Of a stretch of DNA of 64,000 nucleotides, positions 1 through 10,658 are shown in pieces (positions within the stretch are counted from its first letter, which is position 1; each line of letters starts with the position of its first letter). Below the pieces are notes generated by a model, which had not been told where the DNA came from, did not search any database, and was given only the letters and a program-made list of their open reading frames with translations. The position numbers and the translations under genes were made by a program. Source of the DNA: Beta vulgaris subsp. vulgaris (Eukaryota > Streptophyta > Magnoliopsida > Caryophyllales > Amaranthaceae); contig NC_079209.1 in NCBI RefSeq assembly GCF_026745355.1, forward strand, positions 38,817,505 to 38,881,504. Direction: 5' to 3'.

Positions 1-882
1 CTTCCTAAGTACCTTTGTGTAATCCTTCAAATAATATCCTACATTAAAGGAAAGAGATAGAACATCTTCCTTTTATCTCCATTACATTCTCAATCCTTCC
101 TTGATCTAGCAACAACACATGATATTTGTTAAAATCAATCAATCTATTATACAACATTTCTGATTACTGAAACACAAAAGTGACATGCATGTGTTGCCAT
201 TTTTGGATGACGGGATGACAATGAAAAGCCCTGGTCTCTTCGTTGTAGTAGAACACCCTATAGTATCAACCTTCTTCAATACCTGAGACATGTACTTGAG
301 CTTCTCAATTTTCGGAACCTAAGCCTGCATACCCTAAATTATCACTCTGTAAATCAAGTCCTAGTCGAGACGCTAAGTGAACATAATCCACCCTCAGAAA
401 GAGCACCATAAAGCTAAGAGCTAATTGTGAAGGTATGGAATGTGTCCACCAAGAGTTGCAAAGATTAAAAGACACTGTAACCCAAAGATCAGCTATCAAG
501 TTGCTTACCACCACTCATTTAATTGACTTGGGTTGCAACTGTAAACCCACAACCGGCTGCATGAAGTCCATATTAAACTATTGCAGCTGAGAATGTTTTC
601 GCTGACAATGCAATTGGATTCGCATCAACTCTGGCCCAGTCATAATGCTAGGACCAGAGAAGAATTCAAGTGGTCATGGCTAGGATATTAGGAACATTCT
701 AACAAGGATCTAGAACCGCATTGAAGTTGCCAGATGCTCATTGAAATATATAATTTTTGAATAGTATCTTGTTGATTAATGTCATTAACTCCTTCTGAAT
801 GTAGGGTTTTTCAAAAATTTGAACCTTTAAGTGACAATTATACAAGTATTTTAAACATCAAATCAGTGAGAAAGAAACTCAC
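1..882 (-). other. Intron 2 of the myosin gene, no exon found
   Basis: This stretch follows the splice donor of myosin exon 2 on the minus strand. I looked for the expected next exon (motor-domain start with the PPGGVDDMT-type block) and did not find it, so the intron probably extends past the window edge. Short open frames here have no recognisable similarity. The sequence is ordinary AT-rich intronic DNA. Confidence 0.5.
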
Positions 883-1961
883 AATGTTTCCTGTTGTACA
901 ATTTACTTTAAGTTCGTGTCCATTCACTTCCACTACTTCTCCATCTAGCCAAGCTTCCTCGTGATCCTCCACCCAAACAAGAGATCCCACCACATAATTG
1001 ATAACTCCAGCCTGCACAGTAAAGAAGATTATGAACACCTTTACCACATTACAAACAATCTGATTTCTGTAACATATATCTCGAAGATTCAATTTAATTA
1101 CCTAGTAGGAGCAAGCATATTTATATGAAATTCTTTTTGTTACTAATGTCCTGATTTATTTCTTTCTTCTCCTTCCCCTTGCCAAAGAGATATATATTAC
1201 ATATCAAGTAATTACTCTCTCGGCCCGTTTGGTTAGAAGCCATATATAGTGGGAATGGTAATGCATTATAGTTATAGTGTAAAGTCGTACTAGAAATCCA
1301 ATGTCATTACCTATGGTAATGCTACTTCATCCCAAGATATACATCTTCTTCCTAAAATCTAATTACTATCCATTACTAGACGGTGGTATTGGATGGTAAT
1401 GGAAATTTATAAAGGGAAACCCATTTTTTTGTGATACAGTTTCATTCCATTACCACTATTTATTACTACTAACCAAACGGGCCGTCTAAGTCATATTCTG
1501 AACTAGGTTGAAACATAGCAACGCCACCATAGTAAAATACAAAGATATTGCAGTTGATTGAACGGAATGATCAATTTTACCTAGTTAGTATTAGTATAAC
1601 CTATAGATTATCTCGTACCGTGTTTTCTATAAGAAAAGACTTAATTCACCACTATTCAATTAAATAGTTTTTTATTCCTTCGTTGATAATATAAGAAATA
1701 ACAAAACCCAATTGAGAACTCTAGCTACTGTCTATATTTTATATCCGAACTATGAAAAAACCTATTTATTTTTTCAATCAAGGCCGAATTATTATTTTCA
1801 CAACAAATCATTGAAACAACCAATAATAGTCCAAAATGAGGTAAACCAAAATCTTCAATTGCAGAAAAAGGGAAAATTATATAGCACATCAAAGATCAAA
1901 CAGATCGAATATCATAATATATAACCTAAATTATCCTTACCTGGTGTGGAAAAGACCCCAT
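883..1961 (-). CDS. Myosin XI-like heavy chain, exons 1-2 only (5' end of gene)
   Basis: Exon 1 (1961-1941) encodes MGSFPHQ and ends at a CAG|GTAAGG donor; an in-frame TGA lies six bases upstream of the ATG. Exon 2 (1011-883) follows a TGTGCAG acceptor and is exactly 43 codons, ending at a GTGAGT donor; both junctions are phase 0. Exon 2 encodes a myosin N-terminal SH3-like domain: VGSLVWVEDHEEAWLDGEV followed by a CTTGN block where plant myosins usually have TNGKT. A nearly empty first exon and a second exon of this size agree with my recollection of plant myosin XI genes. In that family the protein is a processive actin-based motor for organelle transport and cytoplasmic streaming; the motor, IQ and tail exons lie outside the window. 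The change of GKT to GNI is mild decay or divergence. It could be a gene fragment if the downstream exons are missing. Confidence 0.75.
1221..1484. mobile_element. MITE with 16-bp terminal inverted repeats
   Basis: CGGCCCGTTTGGTTAG at 1221-1236 is perfectly repeated in inverse orientation at 1469-1484, giving a 264-bp element with no coding potential. It is flanked on both sides by TCT, a possible 3-bp target duplication. The interior is rich in GGTAATGG-like short inverted words. It lies in intron 1 of the myosin gene. The terminal sequence resembles PIF/Harbinger or CACTA-derived MITEs; the superfamily is uncertain. A degraded relative lies at 53468-53643. Confidence 0.75.
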
Positions 1962-2330
1962 TTCGCCTCAATTTGGTATAAACAATACAAAAAACATAAT
2001 CAGACCTTCATTCCTATTAATTTTCGTCTCATCCTGGAAAAAAAAAAAGGATGATAATCATCACATTTTATCAGCATAAGTTTTGTTGACGCAAATGAAT
2101 AGATAATGGAATGGAAAATAGAATCCGCAATTCTTACAAAAATGAAGAAGAAAATGTTGGCAATTGGTTTGATACGACATTACTCGAACGCAGACAGTGG
2201 AAAGCTCGAATTCTGTCACCTGAAAATGCGATCAAAGTCCGGAGGAAAACAGAGGTGAATTGTGGTGATTTGAGTTGAGGAGAGAGAAAGTTTGTTGAGG
2301 ATGCTGATTTCTAAATTTATTTGGATTTTG
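1962..2330 (-). promoter_or_regulatory. Myosin 5' UTR and promoter-proximal region
   Basis: The stretch lies directly upstream of the myosin start codon. Read on the minus strand it contains pyrimidine-rich tracts and an ATTTTCAG|GTGACA sequence near 2220 that could be an acceptor of a 5'-UTR intron. I see no clear TATA box. The assignment rests on position only. Confidence 0.35.
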
Positions 2331-3970
2331 ACCCGTTAAATTATGTGATTTTGTTGAGTGCTACTCCATGCATGTTTGCTCGTATATGTATATGCTTTCC
2401 CATAATGCAAACGTTATTTTGTGCACCCGCTTCCCGACGTGCTATAACGCGCATAATATAATGTTTATTGTTATTATTGAAGATTTGGTTAAGTTTTTTT
2501 TTTTTTTTTTTGACTGGAAGATTTGATTAGTTTATGGTGCTAATAATTAACATAACCCACAAAGCTTATTAGGTTTGAATTCTTACATTTTTATAAAGTA
2601 ATAGAAATTTTATATATGGAAAATTATTAAAAACAATCTCACCTTCAGATTGACTCAATATAACTCCATTTTTAAATCTTATCTTATTATAGTTAATTAT
2701 CTATTAGCAACTTGCAATTACAAGTAAAAACAACTCACGTGATACAAAATCTTATTATCAACGTGTTTTTTTTTTTTTGTATCTTTTCCCTGTTTGTCAT
2801 TCACTCTCAAGTATTCCTCCTCTTGCCCCCTCCCTTTCTAATTCGGGAACTATTTTTTTTATTAATGTTTTATTTGTCATTAATTTTTTCTTATTTTGAT
2901 GTTGTGCTATAGGATACTGATTATCATGTTTACAGGTGGGATTCCTATTCTTTTGGAAAACAAGCAAGTTAAAAAATTGTTCTTTGAGTTTTTGATGAAC
3001 TATTAGTTTTCATGTTCCAAGAATCCTCGTTGTTTTCCTCCAAAAAATCTCTTTTTTTTCTTATGTATTACTCAATCTTATTCTGAATTTCTATGGAATC
3101 AAAATAATTTGAGATTTTGGTGAACATGTTATACATTATAGTTTTCGAAATTTGGCTTCAATCTAGAGTCCAAGATTTTGAATCAAAAATTTTAACCTGG
3201 AGATTGAACTCTTAAAAATAAATCAGAAGAAATTAATGCAAAATTTAAGATAGCGATATGTTCAAGTAAATATTTGAAGTAAAACTATGTTCAAGTAGCT
3301 TCATATAGAAATTAATTTTGGGAAGAGAACAAGGGAAAGAGAAGAAGACAAAAGAAAATGAATTTTCATTCGAAGATGACTAAATTTGAGTCATGCATTG
3401 TTTTTGTAGCAATTCAATACTTTCATTTTTGATGAACTTAAAAGTGAATATTGAATTTGTTTTTCTCTAGGTTTAAACAATAGAGCCAACAATTAACGTA
3501 TATTTTTTTCTTTGATAAAAAGAATTTGATCGGATCTATAAGTGACGAGTGAACCTAGACAAATACAAGAAGATCGAGCTCAAAGGTGGGATTATATTGA
3601 GTTAATTGAAAGGTGAGACAATTTTGAGAAGAACGCTAAAAGGTGAGATTATTTCCAACTTTTCAATTTGTATTTAAGGATTGTACTCTATTTTGAGAAT
3701 ATCGTAATATGGTGGTTTTAAAGCTGTTGCTTTGTGATTCTTAGATGATTGTTGTATTCCATTTGTTATCATGGGTGCGAGATTGATAGTACTGAAATAA
3801 GTGGGAAAAGTTGTTCGTGGAGTTAAATTGATGATAGATAGTCTTGATTCCATGCAAATTAAAACCATTCAAATTAATCTAAGATATTGCAATCCTTCTT
3901 CGCAAGGGGTTGATTGTTGTTATTATTCACTCTAAGTAAGTAAAAAATTCAATTGTCGATGGCCCACATC
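2331..3970. other. Intergenic, AT-rich, nothing recognised
   Basis: No coding region, terminal repeat or RNA gene can be supported. There is a T-homopolymer around 2494-2511 and further T/A runs. It separates the myosin promoter side from the first LTR. Confidence 0.5.
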
Positions 3971-4336
3971 TGTAATCCCCCATAATTTTAAAAGATTTTA
4001 TAAATATATTTTAGTATTTATATATTTATATTTAAACATAATCTAGTTTTAAAATGATTTGACTATTTAAAAAGGTTGACTATTTTAAAAGTCAAATGAA
4101 ATTATTTTAAGGATTTAAGAAAGTTAAATATATTTTAATTAAGCATGCTTTGATAAAAGTTTTAAATATTATTTAATACTGGAAAAGAAGTCTAATGGAC
4201 TTGAGGAATCCAAAATCCTAAATGGATAAGGAAAGGGAGTCATATTGATGATAAAAGTTATAATTTGTTTATCCTATTCATCATCAATTTTCATTAAGCC
4301 CAATCTCCTTTTCCTAAGCCCAAAAGGGAACATCAT

Positions 4337-4344
4337 TATAAATA
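4337..4344 (+). promoter_or_regulatory. TATA box of LTR A
   Basis: TATAAATA lies 366 bp into the LTR and is followed about 30-50 bp later by a CT-rich tract typical of plant transcription starts. The same box is at 11032-11039 in LTR B; LTR C has TATTTAAATATCC at the equivalent place. The U3/R boundary is therefore near 4370. Confidence 0.6.
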
Positions 4345-4491
4345 TCCTAATACCCAACTATTTTACCCCACACAAGAATTATTTTCTCTCTCCTCACCTT
4401 CAACTCTCACGGCATTCTCTCTCCTCTCTCTCTCTCGGCTTTCTCTCTCCTTTCTCTCTTTCAAGTTCTTTCTTCCTTTTTTCGTCTTCAA

Positions 4492-4522
4492 GTGACGTTT
4501 CTTCCTCAACAAGAAACGTCAC
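4492..4522 (+). other. Conserved LTR hairpin
   Basis: GTGACGTTTCTT and AAGAAACGTCAC form a perfect 12-bp stem around a 7-base loop, about 120 bp downstream of the putative transcription start. Homologous hairpins occur in LTR B (11191-11215) and LTR C5' (30364-30388). Confidence 0.7.
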
Positions 4523-5193
4523 AAAGCTTTCCAAAATCATTGAAAAGTCGTGGACTGTTGCTGCTGTCGTGAGCCTCTATTTCTGGCGTGTTCTTGCTTC
4601 TTCTTGGTGTGGTTGTTTTCTTTTCCTCCTCATCAAGATTCCATTAAAGACTATATTTTTATGTTTTCTTTTAATATTAATCATGATTATTGGTTTTAAT
4701 TTACTATTTTAATAAATAATCTTGATTCATATATATTATATATTATAAGAATAAAATTCAGATTTGTTTATTATGGTTAGATTGAAGAATTAATTATTAA
4801 AGCATGAATTTTTAGGGTTTTAATTACTAGAAAACCATAGTAGCATGTTATATACTATGAGATTGGTTTAGATTATGATTTTAATCATGTTTATACATGT
4901 TGAAAGAGGGTTTTATGATTTTTAAAGTTGCCAGAATTTCAAAAAGGATTTTATTTATGGAGTTTTAAGAATTTTAATTACTAGTATAGTACTACTATGC
5001 TAGGAATTAAAAGTAATTGAAGTTTTGATATTAAAATCAGCTTTTGAATATATTTAAAGGGGATTTTAAATATTTTAGAGTTGCTGTATTTTTTTATTTA
5101 AGAGTATTGATTTTAGTTTATGTTGATTTCTAGGCGGAAAATATTCTATACGAGACTTTTAAGAAGTTTAAAGTGGATTTCCGACTAGTTTAC

Positions 5194-5206
5194 ACAAGGT
5201 ATGTAC
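5194..5206 (+). promoter_or_regulatory. Candidate splice donor in LTR A
   Basis: CACAAG|GTATGTAC is a near-consensus 5' splice site (GT at 5199-5200) downstream of the putative transcription start. Equivalent sites are at 11882 (B), 31052 (C), 39862 region (C 3' LTR) and, on the minus strand, 25642 (D). Use as a donor is inferred, not shown. Confidence 0.45.
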
Positions 5207-6467
5207 ATACTTGTGTGCTATGTGATTAATATCATGATTTAAGGAGAAAGAAATTTTAGTATCATGTATAAGAACTCTATATGTTCATATATGATTTCTA
5301 GTATTTGATTTTTACATGTTTTATGCCTATGTGCAAGCATGTGATTTGAGATTCATTATGAGTACTAGAGTGTATGTTTGTATGGAATATTTGATGCAAG
5401 CATGAAAAGGGAATTTTATTTATTAATTCGCATGAGGAATTAATATATGTCATAGAGATTGAATCATGTTATTCATGTATTCCCTGACAAGTATTATTTT
5501 CACTATCTTGTGAGGACTGTGGGTCTTATTTGGTAAGTTGATAAGTTATGACTTTTTAAAGGCATGATTATTGTTGGCTAGGTTCAACAAATAAGAAAGT
5601 TGAGATTAAAAAGAAAGTAAGTCTTGGATTGTAAGTTGTGATCACTTATTAAATCCTACGATAAAAGAAGTTCAGTTGTGATTGTTTGAGTATTATTCAT
5701 GCGTTGCTTGTATGTGTGTCATAACAAGTAATAATTGGTAATTAACGTAAAGTGTAACGAGAATAGTTATAGACTTTAGACTGGTGCACGTCTAGAGTTG
5801 GACATAAAGGGTTGGAGTACATGGTGGTAGCCCATAACTTTTCTAGGAGATTGATTGATCACCATCCCTCTTTTATTTTCAAAATTTCCTTGATATCGCA
5901 AGTCATTCTGGAATACGGAGTCGCGCTTGTATTTCGTCTTCTTAGTGAAGGCATTAGTAGATAAGTCAACTCAGTTCCAATAACTATTCCATTAAAGTAT
6001 CAAAAAGATGTTTAGAGTTTAGTTCAGTTAAATTTATCTGCAGATTATTGTATGATTATATTATTATTTATCCCTGCATGTTATTTATTTAGTATCATGT
6101 TAATAATGCTTATATTTTAGTATGTAGTACTCAGCTTTGATGATTACGTGCTTTGTTTGTGTGTCTGATCATGGCTTTGCCTTATTGATCCTGTGATGAT
6201 CCATTGTGGTGAGCAGATTCAGTATAGCATTGACATTACAGGTTCGCAGATGTGCATCATTGGGAATCTGGAATATTTTATTTTCTGCATTAGTAGGAAT
6301 ATACATTATTAAGTTGGTTTGAATAAGACTCGTTTAGATTGTTGATTTTTAAATACTTGTTTATTTATTTACTTATTTGTAATAAAAGGTTAAGTTTAGC
6401 TATATGTTTTCCGCTGTAAAATTCTGAATAAGCCGATACGTTATCACAAGGGCGATAATGCTTTGGT

Positions 6468-6508
6468 AATTCTCTAAGTTTTATATTATCTCTAAAAAGA
6501 GAGAATTA
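6468..6508 (+). other. Hairpin at the LTR 3' end
   Basis: TAATTCTCT (6468-6476) pairs with AGAGAATTA (6500-6508) just before the LTR terminus. The same arms flank a variable loop in LTR B and in both LTRs of C, so the structure is kept although the loop changes. Confidence 0.6.
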
Positions 6509-6524
6509 GCGGGGTGTTACAAAG

Positions 6525-6536
6525 TGGTATCAGAGC
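6525..6536 (+). other. Primer-binding site of element A
   Basis: TGGTATCAGAGC, the complement of the 3' end of plant initiator methionine tRNA, begins 4 bases after the LTR end. It is an intact copy. Confidence 0.9.
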
Positions 6537-7347
6537 TTTTGGTTATTTCCAAAACTTATAGGCACCTAACTAACTAGCTAGCTTACTAGTTATTTGAAGA
6601 AACTCTTAGAATTGCTCCTCCTTATTCATTTTGAAAATTTATAGGAATATAATATTATATAATTTTCAGAGGATCGAAAATTTTTTAGGGGTCCGAATTT
6701 TTTGGTTACTATCCGAAATTTTTTTTTATTTATTTGAAAAGTTTATGTGTTCGAAATTTTTTGAATTTTTGTGATGTTTCGAAAATTTAAGTGTCCGAAA
6801 TTTTTTTTTTAGGAGTCGAAATTTGTTTTAATCAAAAAGTTTTTTCTTTCGAAGGGATGAATGGTCCGAAAGTTTTAAAGAACCGATTTTTTTTTTTTCG
6901 AATGTCTTAAGGTCTGAAATTTTTTTTGGTCGAAATTTTTTTAGTTCGACGTTTCATTAGTATTATTTTTAAAGGATGCTTGCATTATTTTTCATGCCTT
7001 TAAAGCTTTAATTGTTGCATTGTGAGAATGGGTAGTATAGGAAGGACATATAGAATAGAAATATTATATGCCTGCATGGAATAGTTAGTTTAGCATCATT
7101 ATTATTTTTCTTCCCTGCTAATGATGCATTATTAACTTTCTTCCCTGCTAATGATGTATTTTTTTTTCTTCCCTGCAAATGATTCATGATTATTTTTCTT
7201 CCTAGCTAATTGTTTATATTTTCTTGCCTGCTAAGTGTTATGTTTTCATGCCTATGATGTGGTGCTTACTCCTTATTGTTCTTGTTGGGATTGTGTTAGG
7301 GAGAGTACTAAAATATTATGGTTTATTTGTGTTGTAGCTTCCTAAAC
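6537..7347 (+). other. Untranslated leader of element A with two repeat arrays
   Basis: No gene. About 6670-6960 is a degenerate array of CGAAATTTTTT-like words; about 7106-7240 is a tandem array of a ~33-bp TTCTTCCCTGCTAATGATG unit. Both arrays recur at the same place in B and C. A T-rich tract and TTGTAG at 7332-7337 form an acceptor-like site exactly 10 bases before the leader-ORF ATG. Confidence 0.65.
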
Positions 7348-7421
7348 ATGTCTTCCAGAATAGGAAGCTATGATAACCCCATTGTCCTAAGTGACGATGA
7401 AATTAATGAAGGCATTGCACC

Positions 7422-8534
7422 TAGGGGTGCTTATCGAGCGAGCCGAGCCCGAATAGCACTGGGCTCGGCTCGAGCTCGTTTATAATTTCCAAGGCTCGGC
7501 TCGGCTCGTGAGCTCGCCGAGCTTGGGAGAGCCGAGCTCGAGCTCGGCTCGTGATGGAAATTTGGGGCTCGAGCTCGGCTCGCGAGCTCGTTTAGGCTCG
7601 GCTCGCGAGCTCGTTTAGGCTCGACTAATGAGCTCGGCTTGGCTCGAAGTAGGTGAGCTTGTTCACTCACCCATCATATGCTTTTATAACTTGATTTCCC
7701 TCTTAGCATTGCTAAGATTTCAATGTGGGACTTTATGGTTTGTTAATGAAAAACAAACTCACTATCCCCATTTCAATGTGGAACTTTATGTTTTGTTTAA
7801 GATAAACAAACTCATTCTACATATGCTTATATAACTTGGAATCCCTCTTAGCATTGCTAAAATTTCAATGTGGAACTCCATGTTTTGTTAAGAAAACAAA
7901 CTCATTATACCCTTGTTTTGTTTACATATGCTTTTATAACTTGGAATCCCTCCTAACATTGTTAAAATTTCAATGTGGGACTCCATGTTTTGCTAAAGAA
8001 AAAATTATCAAATATTTTAAGGATTAAATAATCAACTATTTAAAATTATACTTCATTCCCTCTATGAAGAAAATAAAGTATAGTTTTTGTTTCCCAACCA
8101 AAGAGATACAAAATTAAACTTTAAGTTGAAGTAAGGAATAGTAGCTATTTATAAAGAAAATAAGGTTGATCCTTGTTTTCTTAACCAATGTGGGACTTTA
8201 GTGCCTAGTGGAGTAGAAGTGAAGTTGGATCACAAATTAAAATATATAATTTGTAATCTAAATTAAAATATAAATTAGTATTAAATTTTTTTAATATAAA
8301 ATATTTTTTTAATAAGAATATTTTTTTTAATATAAAATAATAAACGAGCTGCTCACGAGCTTTACGAGCCGAGCTTTGCCTAGCTCGGCTCGGCTCGTTT
8401 AAGTCTCGAGCCGAGCCCGAGCTCGAGCCGAGCCCGAGCTCGAGCCGAGCTTCAACGAGCCGAGCTTTGATCGAGCTTTGACCGAGCCGAGCCCGAGCTG
8501 CTCGCGAGCTTGTCAGGCTCATTATCACCCCTAA
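7422..8534. mobile_element. hAT-like non-autonomous element
   Basis: TAGGGGTG at the left end is inverted as CACCCCTA at the right. Near-identical 8-bp flanks ATTGCACC (7414-7421) and TTTGCACC (8535-8542) look like a hAT target duplication. Copy B has the uninterrupted site, reading ATTGCACCCGTCGACGA near 14320. Both ends carry dense GAGCTCGGCTCG subterminal repeats, a hallmark of one plant hAT MITE type. There is no transposase; open frames through the GC-rich ends are artefacts of the repeats. Confidence 0.8.
7678..7995 (+). repeat. Imperfect triplicate inside the hAT-like element
   Basis: Three consecutive copies of a unit of roughly 100-125 bp are seen. Each contains an ATATGCTTTTATAACTTG-like start, TAGCATTGCTAA, TTTCAATGTGGGACT and a ATGTTTTGTTAA-like end, at about 7678, 7820 and 7927. 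Confidence 0.7.
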
Positions 8535-8869
8535 TTTGCACCCATCGATGATAGGGAATATACTGAGTTCGAATGGACCATGCGTAGAATTCCGAGGTTA
8601 GGAATACCTAGTGATAACGAGATCATTATAGAACTTAACCATTCTAGAGGCAACACTAGAGAAGCTTAGCTATCTATCATGCATGTTTCAGGTATGAGAC
8701 TGATACTGAACCTGAGGAAGATGAAGATACTCGACCTATTAGAAGATCAAAGCGGCAGAGGAAGTATGTCTACTACGGCGAGGATGGGGAAGAAGAAACT
8801 GATGATGAGATATTCATGCCTGAACAGTACCAGGAAGCTAAGGATAAGGCTAATAATGTAGTATCTTAG

Positions 8870-9358
8870 ATCATTATATGCCTCTGGTTAACAATATGTA
8901 GTATATTAGTATTATAAAAATAATATTGGGTTTGACCAACAGTGATAGAATAGTTTTATAGAATCATTGTTTTTAGGAAAATATAATACTATAGTAACAT
9001 TCATTTTATTAAATACCCTTTATGGAAGAATAAAAGCTATTATTTAATTTATATGAGTGAGTAAGAATTTATTCTGGGCACGTGATGGGAATATTGTTAT
9101 TATTTTAATTTTTCATTATGCGAGTACATTCTTGATTGCTAGTTTCTACTTACATGTTGATGTGAATATGTTTTACATGGATGATTATATGTTTCTTAGA
9201 GAACAATTCATGTGAACTTGAAACTAGTTGAGAAATTGTTTGTTGATGCGATCTTAAATGATCAAATCAAATGTTGCCTTCTTAGATGAACATGTATGCT
9301 ATATATACTGGAACCTAAAGTAGAGTTATATTATATTACTTTCAGGTCCCGAAGTAGA
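8870..9358 (+). other. Spacer between leader ORF and gag in element A
   Basis: Non-coding. Homologous to 14654-15130 and 33448-33918. It ends with ATTACTTTCAG|GTCCC (AG at 9344-9345), an acceptor-like site exactly 13 bases before the gag ATG. Confidence 0.6.
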
Positions 9359-10658
9359 ATGGCTAACAACACCGACCTAGCTGCTGCTATTCGCCTCTTG
9401 GCGGAGAAATTGACTCGGGAGAGAGCTGAGCGTCCTGAGACTGCTGGGAAAATGTTCGAAAGGTTAGCTAAGGTTAAGCCACCATACTATACGGGGCAAT
9501 CTGACCCGACCTTCTTAGAGTTTTGGATTAGGGAGTTTGAGAAGTCGTTTGAGGTTGTGAACTGCCCTGAAAATATGAGAGTGGGTCAGGTTGTGCTATA
9601 TCTGAAAAATGAGGCTGATTTATGGTGGAGAGAGAGTGGAGCTAGACTGAGTGTTGTTGAAGGATTCAATTGGGAAGCATTTGTGATGGCCTTGAGAGGG
9701 AAGTTTTACCCTGCCTTTATGAGGAAGCAAAAAGCTCAAGGATTCATTAACCTTAGGATGGGTAGTATGACCATCTTGGAGTACTATGGCAAATTCATAG
9801 CCCAGTCTAGATTTGCACCTGAGGTTGTAGCCACTGAGGAGCTTAAGGCCTAGAGGTTTGAGCAAGGTTTAACTGATGAGATACAATTAGGATTAAGAGG
9901 TGAGACCTTTACGTCCCTAGCCGTTTTGTATGGAAGAGCATCTCATATTTATGGTTTACAGTCAAGGAGAGACAAGAAAAATGGGGTAGTAGGTGAAAAG
10001 AGGAAGGATTTTAATGCTGGGGGAAACCAAGGGAATTTCAAGAGAAATCGAAATGTTAATGGGAATTTCCAAGGGAGAAACAATCAGGATAACCGCAACA
10101 AGGGTAGACCTGAGAAAGTGCATCACTGCAAGTTCTATGACAAAAACCATCCTGGGAAAGACTGTAAGGGAGAGCTAGTGATTTGTAACTATTGCCAAAA
10201 GAAGGGTCATAATGAGGAGTATGAGTGTTATTCTAAGCATGGTAAAGATCAGAAGAGTCCATGGAATGGTAATCAAGACAGATTAGGGTCCAACCAATCA
10301 GGAAACCAAGGCCCTAAGCCTAGAGGACAGCAGAATAACCAAGGGAACTATAGTAAGCATGCAAGTGAGAACCCCAACCAAGGTAAGCCCGCGGGAAAGA
10401 TGTACGTGATGAGTCGAATGGAAGCTGAGAAATCTGCCGACGTAGTTTCTGGTAATTTTTCTATTAACTCAGTCCTTGTTAAAACGTTATTTGATTCGGG
10501 GGAAACTTATTCTTTTATATCATCATTTGTCCTAAAGAGTCTGGGGTTGGTAGATTATGAAGAGATTGACTTGCCTATTAGTATTCCTACTAGAGATATC
10601 ATAAGGTGTACCAAGTTATTTAGAAATCTGCCTTTGAAGATAGGAGGCTGTGTCTTTC
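9359..10658 (+). pseudogene. gag and start of protease, element A
   Basis: Starts MANNTDLAAAIRLLAEKL, the same start as gag of B and C. A retrotransposon gag (capsid) domain with DLWWRESG and LRGKFYPAFMRKQKAQ follows. One in-frame TAG at 9851-9853 replaces a CGG or CAG codon seen in the other copies; the frame is otherwise open for about 430 codons. Two zinc knuckles are visible: CKFYDKNHPGKDC (second Cys changed to Tyr) and CNYCQKKGHNEEYEC. The protease active site reads FDSGETYSF, where DSGA is expected. The frame ends in GGCVFL at the LTR B junction, so RT, RNase H and integrase are missing. Confidence 0.85.

Larger units (their letters stand above)
3971..6521 (+). repeat. 5' LTR of element A
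   Basis: Begins TGTAATCCCCCA and ends GGGGTGTTACA, immediately before the primer-binding site. It is 2551 bp. It aligns along its length with LTR B and with both LTRs of element C, including a TATAAATA box, a CT-rich start region, a 12-bp-stem hairpin, an ACAAG|GTATGTAC donor-like site and a terminal hairpin. Open frames inside it are not conserved between copies and are not genes. Confidence 0.92.
7348..8869 (+). pseudogene. Acidic leader ORF of element A, split by a hAT-like insertion
   Basis: The ATG at 7348 opens a frame homologous to the intact 130-residue ORF of element C (33055-33447). The first 25 codons include NPIVLSDDE. A 1.1 kb insertion (7422-8534) interrupts it. The frame resumes at about 8543 with DDREY and GIPSDNEIIIEL. 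A TAG sits where the other copies read REDIYHA, and a frameshift follows near 8690. The acidic tail, including EEETDDEIF and QYQEAKDKANNVVS, ends at TAG 8867-8869. I do not know the function; the protein would be strongly acidic and has no zinc knuckle, protease or membrane segment. Confidence 0.7.
3971..10658 (+). mobile_element. Ty3/gypsy (Tekay-like chromovirus) element A, 3'-truncated
   Basis: A 5' LTR (3971-6521), primer-binding site, leader repeats, leader ORF (split by a hAT-like insertion), gag and the start of protease follow in canonical order. The coding part stops abruptly inside the protease region at 10658, where LTR B begins. In copies B and C the same reading continues through RT. 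Either B inserted into A and the rest of A was later lost, or the two were joined by an illegitimate deletion. The lineage call comes from copy C, which has a C-terminal chromodomain and the same gag and LTR. Confidence 0.85.

Noticed and set aside
4245..4712. Open frame of ~155 codons inside LTR A, with shorter relatives in LTRs B and C
   Set aside because: The frame and length are not kept between the LTR copies; it arises from the CT-rich transcription-start region.
7431..7670. Arg/Ala/Ser/Glu-rich open frame
   Set aside because: It is translation of GAGCTCGGCTCG subterminal repeats of the hAT-like element.
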